This document shows positions 42,900 to 51,268 of a stretch of 64,000 bases of DNA, piece after piece. The DNA comes from Mesorhizobium sp. M1B.F.Ca.ET.045.04.1.1 (lineage in GTDB: Bacteria > Pseudomonadota > Alphaproteobacteria > Rhizobiales > Rhizobiaceae). The stretch spans positions 4,317,001 through 4,381,000 of the forward strand of contig NZ_CP034448.1 of NCBI RefSeq assembly GCF_003952465.1, in the 5' to 3' direction. The notes beneath the pieces were generated by a model. It made no database searches. It was not told the DNA's origin and saw only the letters and a list, made by a program, of their open reading frames with translations. Each line of letters starts with the position of its first letter. The stretch's first letter is position 1. The position numbers and the translations under genes were made by a program.

Positions 42900-44171
42900 T
42901 TAGACCGGTTCCCGCGCCATGACAAGGCAGGTGTTCTGGCCGCCGAAGCCGAAGGAGTTCGACAGAACCGTGCCGACTTCGGCATTGCGCTTCTTGTTCG
43001 GCACGACGTCGAGCACGATCGCCGGATCGGGATTGTCGTAGTTGATCGTCGGCGGGATGACGCTTTCGCGCATCGTCATCAGCGAGAAGGCGGCTTCGAC
43101 CGCGCCTGCCGCCGACAACGTATGGCCGATCATCGACTTGTTCGACGAGACCGGCACCGAGCCGATCCGCTCGCCGAACACGGTCGACAGCGACAGATGC
43201 TCCATCTTGTCGTTCTCCGGCGTCGAGGTGCCGTGCGCGTTGACGTAGTCGATCTCGTCCTCGCTGAGGCCCGCATCGGCAAGGGCGGCGCGCACCGTGG
43301 CGATCGCCGGCGAAGCGTCGGGCTTGGACCGGGTGCGGTGGAAGTCGTCGGCCTTTTCGCCGCAGCCGCGCATGATGCCGAGGATGGTCGCGCCGCGGGC
43401 AAGTGCTGCCTCCAACGACTCCAGCACCAGCGCGCCGGAGCCTTCGGCAAGGACAAAACCGTCGCGGTCCTTGGAGAAGGGTTTTGATGCCTTCTCTGGA
43501 ATGTCGTTGTGGGTGGAGAGCGCCGAGAGCAGCGAGAAGCGGATCAGCGCCTCGGCTGTGGCTGAACCGTCGGCGCCGATCGACAGCGCCTTGTCGCATT
43601 CGCCGCGCCGGATCGCCTCGACGCCGAGCTGGATGGCGGTGGCGCCAGAAGCGCAGGCGGTCGACAGCGTGATCGGCAGGCCGCGCGTGCCGAAACGGTC
43701 AGCGAGGCGGTCGGCGATCGAGCCGAACTGCGTGGTCTCGAAGATGTCGAGCTCCTTCAGTCCGCGAGCGACCCTCAGCAGCCTTTCGGAACCGCTTTCC
43801 TGCTTGTCGGAATTGTAGAGCGAGAAGCGGTCGGCCCAATCGAGCTCAACCGGCGGCGAAGCGAGGAACAGCGGTCCGCCGAAATCTCCGGAATCGAGGC
43901 CAGCTTCCGATACTGCCTCCTGAGCCGCTGTCTCGGCCAATTCGTAGGTGAGGGGGCTGGCACCCTTGGAGCTCGAGGGCAGGAAATCGACCATGCCGGA
44001 GATGCGGGTGTTCAGGTGATCGACCGGAAAGCGGGTGATCGGATGGATGCCGGATCTGCCCGAGGTCAGCGCCGCCCAGTTGTCGGTCTTGCCGACGCCC
44101 AGCGAGGTGACGACGCCGATGCCGGTCACGGCAACGATCGGCCTGCCCATGTGATTGCGGAGATTGGCCAT
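42900..44171 (-). CDS. fabF1XL: Beta-ketoacyl-ACP synthase (elongating), FabF1XL
   Basis: 423 residues with a complete KASII triad: Cys in ITLSTACASGAT (near 173), His in NAHGTSTPENDK and His in SMIGHTLSAAG. It extends acyl-AcpXL toward C28. It pairs with the FabF2XL homologue 16 bases upstream, which lacks the catalytic residues. The C-terminus SFGFGGQNTCLVM is typical. Confidence 0.9.
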   Translation of the reverse strand: MANLRNHMGRPIVAVTGIGVVTSLGVGKTDNWAALTSGRSGIHPITRFPVDHLNTRISGMVDFLPSSSKGASPLTYELAETAAQEAVSEAGLDSGDFGGPLFLASPPVELDWADRFSLYNSDKQESGSERLLRVARGLKELDIFETTQFGSIADRLADRFGTRGLPITLSTACASGATAIQLGVEAIRRGECDKALSIGADGSATAEALIRFSLLSALSTHNDIPEKASKPFSKDRDGFVLAEGSGALVLESLEAALARGATILGIMRGCGEKADDFHRTRSKPDASPAIATVRAALADAGLSEDEIDYVNAHGTSTPENDKMEHLSLSTVFGERIGSVPVSSNKSMIGHTLSAAGAVEAAFSLMTMRESVIPPTINYDNPDPAIVLDVVPNKKRNAEVGTVLSNSFGFGGQNTCLVMAREPV

Positions 44172-44187
44172 GTTTTATTGCCTCGGT

Positions 44188-45375
44188 CTAAGCGGCTTTG
44201 ATCAGCCCCAGCCCCTCGAATTGGTGATAGCCGATCGCCGTTGCAAGGACGGAACCGGGGGCGCCCTCGAATGGCCGCTCCGCTGTGGCATCGAAGACAG
44301 GGTAGGGGGCCTTGCGGTCGACGGCGAGCGCGGCAAGCGCAACCGCAAAGGGAAATTGCGCTTCCTTCATGTGGCCGGTCAGCGTCGAGAAGGCGCGCAC
44401 GGCAAGCGCCGGATTCGCGTCGAACGCTTCCTTCTCGGCCGCGGTGGCGGCATGGGCGCCGGAGGTCCCGGAAATCGTCAGCAATTCGCCGGCGGGCAGC
44501 GATGCCTGCTTCAGCAGCGCCGCGATCTCGGCATTCAACTCACCGCGACGGCGCCTGGCCCGACCGGAAACCACGGGACCGAGCTCAGCGTAGATCTTGC
44601 GACCGCGGCTCACCGCGTGCTCGCGCTGTTCGAGCACCAGGAAGGCGCCGCCGGAGCCGGTCACCACGCCGCCGCCTTCCGCCCCCTGCCGCTGCCAGAC
44701 CGGCTTCCAGGGACCGCGATGCAGATAGCCGGCGAGCTCGTAGCCCAGCAGCATGTCGGAATGTTCGGTCTGGAAGGCGCCGCCGACCAGGACATGCGTC
44801 GACTGGCCGGAGCGGATGCGCGCGGCGGCGGTCTCGACGGCCGAGACGCCGGCGCCTTCCTCGCCCATGAAGGTGCGGGACGAGCCGGTGACCTTGTGCA
44901 CGATCGAGATGTTGCCGGCGAGCAGGTTGGAGAGCTGGGCGAGGAACAGCGTCGGCCGCAATTCCGTGGTCAGCTTCTCGTTGAGCAGCACGTCGCGGTC
45001 GTTGCGGCTCTCGGAAGCGGCGAGGATCGCGGTGTCGACAGCCTCGTCACGCTCGCCGCCGCCGGCCGCCACCACCATGTCCATGGTCGTGCTGAGCTCA
45101 TCATTGCCCTTGATGCCCGCATCATCCAACGCCAGCCCGGCAACATAGGTGCCGAGCCGTTGCCAGGTCTCCATCTGGCGCTGGTCGCCGCGCTTGGCGA
45201 TCTGCAGGTTCCAGTCGATCTCGGGCAGGGGATGGATGGTGTAGGGCGCAAAGCGCGTAGCGTCGAGCACCGGCTCAAGGCCCGGCTGGGTGAGCTTCTG
45301 CCAATGCGCATCCGGACCCTCTCCCAGCGAAGAGACAAGGCCGATGCCGGTGATGACGACGTCGTGGGAACTCAT
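44188..45375 (-). CDS. fabF2XL: Beta-ketoacyl synthase homologue lacking the active-site Cys, FabF2XL
   Basis: 395 residues of the thiolase-like KAS fold. The nucleophile position reads VTGSSRTFMGEEGAG, with Ser where FabF1 has Cys. The first catalytic His motif is changed to ISGTSGAHA, and the second His is kept in LTGHMKEAQF. This resembles a chain-length factor in a KS/CLF pair, so it probably forms a heterodimer with FabF1XL and sets the C28 length. That partnership is inferred. Confidence 0.85.
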   Translation of the reverse strand: MSSHDVVITGIGLVSSLGEGPDAHWQKLTQPGLEPVLDATRFAPYTIHPLPEIDWNLQIAKRGDQRQMETWQRLGTYVAGLALDDAGIKGNDELSTTMDMVVAAGGGERDEAVDTAILAASESRNDRDVLLNEKLTTELRPTLFLAQLSNLLAGNISIVHKVTGSSRTFMGEEGAGVSAVETAAARIRSGQSTHVLVGGAFQTEHSDMLLGYELAGYLHRGPWKPVWQRQGAEGGGVVTGSGGAFLVLEQREHAVSRGRKIYAELGPVVSGRARRRRGELNAEIAALLKQASLPAGELLTISGTSGAHAATAAEKEAFDANPALAVRAFSTLTGHMKEAQFPFAVALAALAVDRKAPYPVFDATAERPFEGAPGSVLATAIGYHQFEGLGLIKAA

Positions 45376-45416
45376 GAGCGGATGTTGTGGGTCAGGTTGC
45401 TTTCGATTTTGCGGAT

Positions 45417-45456
45417 GATCCTTTCCGAAAATCGGTGCCGATTTTCGGGGTCATGC
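45417..45456. repeat. Rhizobial intergenic palindrome, copy 4
   Basis: CCGAAAATCGG (45425-45435) and CCGATTTTCGG (45438-45448) are perfect inverse complements around TG, with outer GATGATCC / GGTCATGC arms. It occupies the acpXL-fabF2XL gap, where fabZXL sits in other rhizobia. Confidence 0.8.
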
Positions 45457-45489
45457 GCTGGGCGCGTCAAGACCGCGACCCAGCCGGCA

Positions 45490-45771
45490 TCAGGCGGCCT
45501 TGGCCGCGACCAGCGCGTCGATCTTGGCGCAGAGATTCTTCATGACGAAGTAGTCGTCGGTCGAGGCCTTGCCGTCATTGACCTCCTGCGTCCACTTCTC
45601 CAGCGGCACCTTGATGCCGAATTCCTTGTCGATGGCAAAGACGATGTCGAGGAAATCGAGGCTGTCGATGCCGAGATCATCGATGGTGTGGCTTTCGGGC
45701 GTGATGGTGTCGATATCGATCTCGCTGGTGTCGGCAATGATCTTGGCGACTTTCTCGAACGTGGTGGACAA
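45490..45771 (-). CDS. acpXL: Acyl carrier protein for very-long-chain lipid A fatty acid
   Basis: 93 residues, acidic, with the phosphopantetheine attachment Ser in DLGIDSLDFLDIVFAIDKEF (near 38). The C-terminal extension beyond a normal ACP (KWTQEVNDGKASTDDYFVMK) is characteristic of AcpXL. It carries the 27-hydroxyoctacosanoate chain to LpxXL. It is first in the cluster; fabF2XL follows after a repeat. Confidence 0.93.
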   Translation of the reverse strand: MSTTFEKVAKIIADTSEIDIDTITPESHTIDDLGIDSLDFLDIVFAIDKEFGIKVPLEKWTQEVNDGKASTDDYFVMKNLCAKIDALVAAKAA

Positions 45772-45958
45772 GGGCTCTTCCTTCGGTTGCGGGCGGAATC
45801 TGTCCGCATCTTTGTTTGGGCGCTGTCTAATCGGTTTTTCCGGGCAGGAAAAGGCCTGATACGCCGGGCGCAGATGGGATGCCGGCTTTTGGAGCGCAAG
45901 AAGGGCCGCCCGTTAAACCGGCGGCCCCTCCATTTGGCCTAACGTCAGTCTTTGTTTC

Positions 45959-46008
45959 GATGCATGTCGTTGCCCCAAAACCGGGACCACTTTTGGGCGA
46001 CATGCATC
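45959..46008. repeat. Rhizobial intergenic palindrome, copy 5
   Basis: GATGCATGTCG and CGACATGCATC are perfect inverted ends around CCCCAAAACCGGG and CACTTTTGGG. It overlaps the slipin stop codon by 2 bases. Confidence 0.8.
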
Positions 46009-47152
46009 AGCCTTCGCGGAGTTTGACCAGGTCGTTCAGCAGCCCGCCCGTACCATTGTGGACGGTCAGGCGCTCGACCTTGCCAGCGATGGCCTCGAGA
46101 GCCTCGAGCTCCTTCAGCCGCAGCATCACCGGGTTCTCGGCCATCACCTTGGCCGTGTTGAGGAGGGAACGCGTGGCGTTCGTCTCCTCGCGGCGGCGGA
46201 TGACGTTGGCCTCGGCCTGCTTCTCGGCCGAAACCACCTGGTTGAGGATCTCGCGCATATCGCCCGGCAGGATGACATCCTTGAGCGCGATATCGCTGAC
46301 CTCGACGCCGATCGCGGCCATGTCGGCACGCACCTTGGCGGCCGCCTCCTCGTCGACCGTGACCTTCTTGTCGAGGATCTGGTCGAGCGTGAGCGCGCCA
46401 AGCGTCTTGCGGAAGGCGTACTGCAGGGCGCGGTAGAGGGCTTCGGAGAAGTCCTTCACCGTGCTCACCGCCGTCACCGGATCGACGACCCGGTATTCGG
46501 CGGCGATGTTGACGCGGATCGTCACGCGATCCTTGGTCAGCATTTCCTGTCCGGCGACATCGAGCGACTGGCGCTTGAGGTCGACGACCTTCACCTGGAC
46601 CATGCGCCCGACGTTCCAGAAGGCGTGCACGCCCGCCGCAAGCGTGCGGGCGTAGACGCCGTCCACGAACAGCAGCCCGACCTGGCCGTCCACGACCGGA
46701 TGCAGGAACATGTGTTCCGCCTTCCGGGCCTGGCCGATCCGGCGCATCAAGGCCGGATCGACGGCCAGATCGGCCGCGGTGTCGACGGACGTCACCTTCC
46801 ACGGGCCGGCATCCGTCCACAGCACGAGCTTGCGGTCCGGAACGAGAACGGCGTGGAGGGCGCCGTCGCGCTCGACGACGGCAATGTCGGTGCGCCCGGT
46901 GCGAACGACGGTGAAATGACGCGCGGCCACATCCGGGAGCTTGTCGAACAACGCCTTCTCGTAAGCCGAAACGAATTCCGGGTTCTTCAGGTCATGCCTG
47001 GAGACTTCGAGGTTGCCGCGCCGGTTGGCGAGCCAATGTTCGCCCGGCATCAGGACAGCCTGGATCTCGCCCTTGTAGAGGGCGACGGCACGCTCATTTT
47101 CCTTCACGAGGACGCGCTGGCGTCCGAGAAGCTTTTCGAGAATGGTCTTCAT
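46007..47152 (-). CDS. Slipin/SPFH-domain protein
   Basis: 381 residues from ATG 47152 with AGGAG upstream. The SPFH (band 7) domain covers about residues 165-330 (VYARTLAAGVHAFWNVGRMV, QEMLTKDRVTIRVNIAAEYR, LGALTLDQILDKKVTVDEEA). A coiled-coil tail rich in Glu/Arg follows. The long N-terminal part has no clear membrane hairpin. Slipins scaffold membrane complexes and also occur in RtcR-regulated RNA-repair operons. Two tRNA-like sequences lie 360-500 bases upstream on the same strand and may be in the same transcript. Confidence 0.85.
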   Translation of the reverse strand: MKTILEKLLGRQRVLVKENERAVALYKGEIQAVLMPGEHWLANRRGNLEVSRHDLKNPEFVSAYEKALFDKLPDVAARHFTVVRTGRTDIAVVERDGALHAVLVPDRKLVLWTDAGPWKVTSVDTAADLAVDPALMRRIGQARKAEHMFLHPVVDGQVGLLFVDGVYARTLAAGVHAFWNVGRMVQVKVVDLKRQSLDVAGQEMLTKDRVTIRVNIAAEYRVVDPVTAVSTVKDFSEALYRALQYAFRKTLGALTLDQILDKKVTVDEEAAAKVRADMAAIGVEVSDIALKDVILPGDMREILNQVVSAEKQAEANVIRRREETNATRSLLNTAKVMAENPVMLRLKELEALEAIAGKVERLTVHNGTGGLLNDLVKLREG

Positions 47153-47508
47153 TGTCTTTACTCCTGTCGGGCATGGCCCCATGCGAGGCGTCACGTCATG
47201 CGTCGAAGCGTCCTTTCGTTTCTCGTTTCCTTTTCCGGGCACGAATGATCCGGAGGCCGGTGGCATCGCCAAGCGACGGGCCTTCGGGAGCGGATCGCGG
47301 GGCGGCGAAGCGGGCGCCGAAGGCCGAAGCCTCCTTTGGCCGGCGTCGCCGCGCCTTGATCGTCACCGCGGGCCTGGCCGCGAGCCGATGGCGCAGGACA
47401 TCGCGGGCCGGCGCGGCCGAAGCCCTGCCGTCCGTGAAATCCTCGCATTCCGGTCCCCGGACCGTTTTTCAGATAACACCGTAAAAGGGTGCCTTGGCTT
47501 ATCAGGCC
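47153..47508 (-). other. Leader between tRNA-like sequences and slipin gene
   Basis: No gene is supported in these 356 bases. The stretch is very G+C-rich with many short dyads. Frames open across it have Arg/Pro/Gly-rich translations and no ribosome binding site. TTGGC and GCCAA (minus strand, near 47494-47508) form a small hairpin directly after the Met-like tRNA sequence. Confidence 0.5.
47451..47469 (+). terminator. Hairpin with T run on the plus strand
   Basis: CGGTCC and GGACCG pair around CC, followed by TTTTT. No plus-strand gene reads into it. On the minus strand it lies downstream of the tRNA-like RNAs without a T run and may be a processing hairpin. Confidence 0.4.
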
Positions 47509-47581
47509 AAATGGAGAAGGATTCGAACCTTCGGCCGTCAGATTATGAGTCTGATGCTCTACCCAACTGAGCTATCCGTGT
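47509..47581 (-). tRNA. Degenerate tRNA-Met(CAU)-like sequence
   Basis: On the minus strand the D arm (GCTC...GAGC), anticodon arm (TCAGA CTCATAA TCTGA, anticodon CAT) and T arm (GAAGG TTCGAAT CCTTC) are all perfect. The acceptor stem (ACACGGA with TCCATTT) pairs at only 5 of 7 positions, and no CCA follows. It therefore looks like a tRNA mimic or decayed tRNA rather than a normal translating tRNA. It is one base from a second tRNA-like sequence. Confidence 0.6.
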
Positions 47582-47582
47582 C

Positions 47583-47647
47583 GTGGGTGTGGGAATCGAA
47601 CCCTGCCTCCGGGCCCAAACCCGACGCTCTCCATGAGCTACACCCGC
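47583..47647 (-). tRNA. Degenerate tRNA-Pro(UGG)-like sequence
   Basis: On the minus strand the acceptor GCGGGTG pairs with CACCCAC at 6 of 7 positions. The D arm is GCTC ATGGA GAGC with a shortened loop. The anticodon arm is TCGGG TTTGGGC CCGGA (anticodon TGG) with one mismatch. The T arm GGG TTCGATT CCC is short. The total length of 65 bases is below a normal tRNA and no CCA is encoded. It lies immediately upstream of the Met-like sequence on the same strand. Confidence 0.55.
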
Positions 47648-47760
47648 AAGGCCCAACACTCCGAAACGGCTCCGTACACAGAGCGGCAAGGCCGTCTGCG
47701 CGGGCGGAGGCGAAAGCTCCAACCGTTGTGCTCGCTTCGGTTTTCGTGACCGGGAGCGCG

Positions 47761-47789
47761 CCTATAGACCCTGCGACGGGTTGTCGCAA
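47761..47789 (-). promoter_or_regulatory. Sigma-70-type promoter for the tRNA-like/slipin unit
   Basis: On the minus strand TTGCGA (47789-47784) and TATAGG (47766-47761) are separated by 17 bases. This is a good -35/-10 pair, about 110 bases upstream of the Pro-like sequence. No sigma-54 (GG-N10-GC) match was found in the same region. Confidence 0.45.
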
Positions 47790-47869
47790 GCGGCATTGTC
47801 GCGGCGGATTTGCGGCTACTTTCGGCTGTGGCATTTCAGCCACAGCGCTGAGTCGTGCAGGCCGATGCG

Positions 47870-48418
47870 TCAGAAGGTGACCCGGCCGAGCACCTTGAGG
47901 CCGTCGCCCTCCGGCGCCACCACCACGGCTTCGCCTTCGCGCGGCGCGACGCCGGTGAGCGCCTCGATGTTTTCCAGATGCGTGACCAGCACCAGATTGT
48001 CGGAGCCGGAGTAGCCGCGGATCTCCTTCATGATCGCCTCCATCTGAGCGGCCTTCTCAGCCGGATCAACTTTCAGCAGATCGAGCGGCGCAAACGGTTC
48101 CGGCTCGGCCTCGAAGGCGATGCGGGCGGTGTCGAGGCAGCGGCAGTAGCGGCTCGACAGCACGTGATCGATCGGGGCCGCGCGTGCCGCGAAAAGGGCG
48201 CCGATGCGGCTCGCCTGCTGCTTGCCGCGCTCCGACAGGTTGAGCTGGCTGGCGCAGTTGCCAATGTCGAAATTCGCCGGGTCGGTCGTCCCGGTGACGA
48301 AGGCGTGGCGAAGCAGCACAATGTGACCGCCGTCGCGCAGCAGCGCCCAGCCCGCGTCGGTCGCGTGGGCGAGGGTCGGAGCAGCAAGCAGGAAAAGCGC
48401 CAGGGCAAGTCGCAGCAT
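47870..48418 (-). CDS. Exported histidine phosphatase family protein
   Basis: 182 residues with a signal peptide (first 20 residues, ending AHA). Histidine-phosphatase motifs are LLRHAFVTGTTD (a variant of RHG), SRYCRCLDTA and the second His in VTHLENIEALTG. Such periplasmic enzymes dephosphorylate small phosphoesters or lipids. The substrate is unknown. Confidence 0.82.
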   Translation of the reverse strand: MLRLALALFLLAAPTLAHATDAGWALLRDGGHIVLLRHAFVTGTTDPANFDIGNCASQLNLSERGKQQASRIGALFAARAAPIDHVLSSRYCRCLDTARIAFEAEPEPFAPLDLLKVDPAEKAAQMEAIMKEIRGYSGSDNLVLVTHLENIEALTGVAPREGEAVVVAPEGDGLKVLGRVTF

Positions 48419-48591
48419 GAGAAGTCCCTATGGCGGCCCGAGAACCGGGGCCATGACTGGCATATAGGGACCGCAAAGCGGGCTGAAAAACAAGCAGAGG
48501 GCCGGTGGAGTGGGCGGCAAGCGGTCCGCTGGCCGAGATTGCACGGCGATCGGGGCTCGCCTATCACGGGAAAAATGTCTCCGCCCCAAAA

Positions 48592-49542
48592 ATGACTCCG
48601 CTCGTCGCAACCGTCCTCTTCGTCTTCAGTCTCGTCGCGCTCGGCTATCTCGCCGGGTTCACCGGTTATCTGAAGCCGGCGAGCGGCGAGGGCATCTCCG
48701 AATTCGCCGTCAACGTGGCGATGCCGCTGCTTTTGTTCCAGACGATGGTGAAGTCGGATTTCCACGGCGTGGCGCCGTGGCCGCTGTGGGGCGCCTATTT
48801 CGCCGCGGTGGCCATCACCTGGGCCGCCGGCCATCTGGTCACGACGCGCATCTTCGGCCGCGATGCCCGCGCCGGCATCGTCGGCGGCGTTTCCTCGGCC
48901 TATTCCAATGTCGTGCTGCTCGGCGCACCCTTCATCCTCGGCATTTTTGGTGCGAGCGGCTTCGAGGTGCTGTCGCTGCTGGTCTCGGTTCACCTGCCGA
49001 TCATGATGATGGCCTCGATCGTGCTGTTCGAGATGTTCGGCCGTGGCGGCAGCGAACCGGTGCATCCGCTGCGCGTCATCAGGAATTTTCTCAGGCGGCT
49101 GTTCGTCAATCCGCTGATCATCGGGATATTGGCGGGGCTCGCTTGGCGCCTGACCGGCGCGCCGCTGCCGGCGCTGATCGGGCGGCTGGTCGACGCGCTC
49201 GCCGATACCGCCGGGCCGGTGGCGCTGTTTGCCATGGGCCTCAGCCTGCGCCGCTTCGGCATTTCCGGCAACGTCCGGCCGGCGCTCGCGCTGTCGGCGC
49301 TCAAGCTCTTCCTGATGCCGGCGGTTGTTCTTCTCCTGGTCTGGCTGCTCGGCCTGCCGCCGCTGACGGCCAAGGTCGCCGTGGTCGTTGCCGCGCTGCC
49401 GTCCGGCATCAATTCCTACCTCATCGCCGTCCAGTTCAACACCGGCCAGGCGCTGGCGTCGAACCAGATGACCATCGCCACGGCGAGCGCGGTGCTCACC
49501 ACGTCCTTCTGGCTGACGGTGGTCGTCCATATTTTTGGATAG
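48592..49542 (+). CDS. AEC-family transporter
   Basis: 316 residues with about 10 hydrophobic segments of the auxin-efflux-carrier family (Mem_trans). Typical blocks are AVNVAMPLLLFQTMV in the first half and ALPSGINSYLIAVQFNTGQA in the second. Members export malonate, malate, auxin-like acids and others. ATG 48592 is chosen because the upstream extension lacks hydrophobic sequence. Confidence 0.82.
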   Translation: MTPLVATVLFVFSLVALGYLAGFTGYLKPASGEGISEFAVNVAMPLLLFQTMVKSDFHGVAPWPLWGAYFAAVAITWAAGHLVTTRIFGRDARAGIVGGVSSAYSNVVLLGAPFILGIFGASGFEVLSLLVSVHLPIMMMASIVLFEMFGRGGSEPVHPLRVIRNFLRRLFVNPLIIGILAGLAWRLTGAPLPALIGRLVDALADTAGPVALFAMGLSLRRFGISGNVRPALALSALKLFLMPAVVLLLVWLLGLPPLTAKVAVVVAALPSGINSYLIAVQFNTGQALASNQMTIATASAVLTTSFWLTVVVHIFG

Positions 49543-49708
49543 CGGCCAAGGCCACCGCGCTCGCTTTTGCTGGCCCAACCCCTATATGCCATCTTGTGAT
49601 TGCTTGCCGGGCTTTCCCTAGGTAAGAGCAATGCGCCAGCGTGCGGCCATGCACGCCATCGAATATCCAGAAAAACGGCCGATCAGCGCGCCGAACGGAG
49701 GCCAGACC

Positions 49709-51166
49709 ATGCTTCAGAAAACCAGCCATTTCATGCGCCAGGCCAATCTCATCAACGGCGAATGGGTGCAGGCCGACAGCGGCCAGACCGTCGACGTCAA
49801 CAATCCGGCAACGGGCCTCAAGATCGGCACCGTGCCGAAGGCCGGCAAGGCCGAAACCCGCCGCGCCATCGAGGCCGCCGAGGAAGCCTTCAAGACCTGG
49901 CGCAAGACCACCGCGCTCGAGCGCTCGAAGCTGTTGCGCAAGCTGCATGACGCCATGATGGACAATCAGGACGTGCTGGCCGAGCTTCTCACCATCGAGC
50001 AGGGCAAGTCGCTGTTCGAATCCAAGGGCGAGATCGGTTCGGCCGCGAGCTACATCCTGTGGTTCGCCGAGGAAGGCCGCCGCACCTATGGCGACATCGT
50101 GCCGTCGCCCTGGGGCGACCGCCGCATCCTGGTGACCAAGGAGCCGGTCGGCGTCATCGCCGCCATCACGCCGTGGAATTTCCCGTCCTCGATGCTCGCC
50201 CGCAAGCTCGGACCGGCGCTGGCCGCCGGCTGCACGGCGGTGGTCAAGCCGGCTTCGCAGACGCCTTACTCGGGCCTCGCCTGGGGCGCGCTCGCCGAGG
50301 AGGTCGGCTTCCCCAAGGGCGTCATCAACATCCTGACCGGCTCAGCCGGCGAGATCGGCGACGAGATCTGCGCCAATCCGCTGGTCAAGAAGATCACCTT
50401 CACCGGCTCTACCGAGGTCGGCAAGATCCTGATCCAGAAATCGTCGACGACGGTCAAGAAAGTGTCGATGGAGCTTGGTGGCAACGCGCCGTTCCTGGTC
50501 TTCGACGACGCCGACATCGATCGTGCCGTCACCGGCGCCATCACCGCGAAATACCGCAATTCCGGCCAGACCTGCGTCTGCACCAACCGCTTCCTGGTGC
50601 AAGCGGGCGTCTATGACAAGTTCGTCGAGAAGCTCGCCGCCGCCAGCAACAACCTCAAGGTCGGTTCGGGCCTGGAGGAAGGCGTGCAGCAGGGGCCGCT
50701 GATCGACGAGAAGGCGGTCGAGAAGGTCGAGGAACTGATCGCCGACGCGACGTCGAAAGGCGGCAAGGTCGTCGCCGGCGGCAAGCGCCATGCGCTCGGC
50801 GGCTCGTTCTTCCAGCCGACCGTGATTTCCAATGCGACGCCGAAGATGCGCTTCATGAAGGAAGAGATTTTTGGGCCGGTCGCGCCGGTGTTCAAGTTCG
50901 AGACCGAGGAAGAGGCCATCGCTTTGGCCAACGACACCGAGTTCGGCCTTGCCAGCTATTTCTACACCGGCGATCTCGGCCGCGCCTTCCGCGTCATGGA
51001 AGGGCTGAAATACGGCATGGTCGGCGTCAATGAGGGCCTGATCACCACGCCCGAGGCGCCGTTCGGCGGTGTCAAGGAATCGGGCCTCGGCAAGGAAGGC
51101 GGACATCAGGGCATCGAGGACTACCTCGACACCAAATATGTCTGCATCGGCGGGCTCGGGCTCTGA
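49709..51166 (+). CDS. gabD: Succinate-semialdehyde dehydrogenase
   Basis: 485 residues from ATG 49709 with GGAGG upstream. Aldehyde dehydrogenase hallmarks: TPWNFPSSMLARKLGPALAA, FTGSTEVGK, Glu in MELGGNAPF (near 254), and Cys in NSGQTCVCTNR (near 287). The Cys-Val-Cys pair is typical of GabD. It oxidises succinate semialdehyde to succinate with NAD(P) in the GABA pathway; relatives act on glutarate semialdehyde. Confidence 0.88.
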   Translation: MLQKTSHFMRQANLINGEWVQADSGQTVDVNNPATGLKIGTVPKAGKAETRRAIEAAEEAFKTWRKTTALERSKLLRKLHDAMMDNQDVLAELLTIEQGKSLFESKGEIGSAASYILWFAEEGRRTYGDIVPSPWGDRRILVTKEPVGVIAAITPWNFPSSMLARKLGPALAAGCTAVVKPASQTPYSGLAWGALAEEVGFPKGVINILTGSAGEIGDEICANPLVKKITFTGSTEVGKILIQKSSTTVKKVSMELGGNAPFLVFDDADIDRAVTGAITAKYRNSGQTCVCTNRFLVQAGVYDKFVEKLAAASNNLKVGSGLEEGVQQGPLIDEKAVEKVEELIADATSKGGKVVAGGKRHALGGSFFQPTVISNATPKMRFMKEEIFGPVAPVFKFETEEEAIALANDTEFGLASYFYTGDLGRAFRVMEGLKYGMVGVNEGLITTPEAPFGGVKESGLGKEGGHQGIEDYLDTKYVCIGGLGL

Positions 51167-51268
51167 CAGCTTACCCGAGGAGCAGGGCGGGCATGTTGCC
51201 TGCCTTGCTGGACGAGACAAAGCCGGCCAAAGTCCCCGGATCAACGAACTGACGTTTCGGGCACAGCG

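Noticed and set aside
47142..47570. 142-codon plus-strand frame across the slipin leader and into the tRNA-like sequences
   Set aside because: It ends inside the antisense of a tRNA-like sequence and is Gly/Arg/Pro-rich; no support.
47153..47870. Sigma-54 promoter for an RtcR-type regulated unit
   Set aside because: No GG-N10-GC match in a suitable place was found upstream of the tRNA-like sequences or the slipin; a sigma-70-like pair was found instead.
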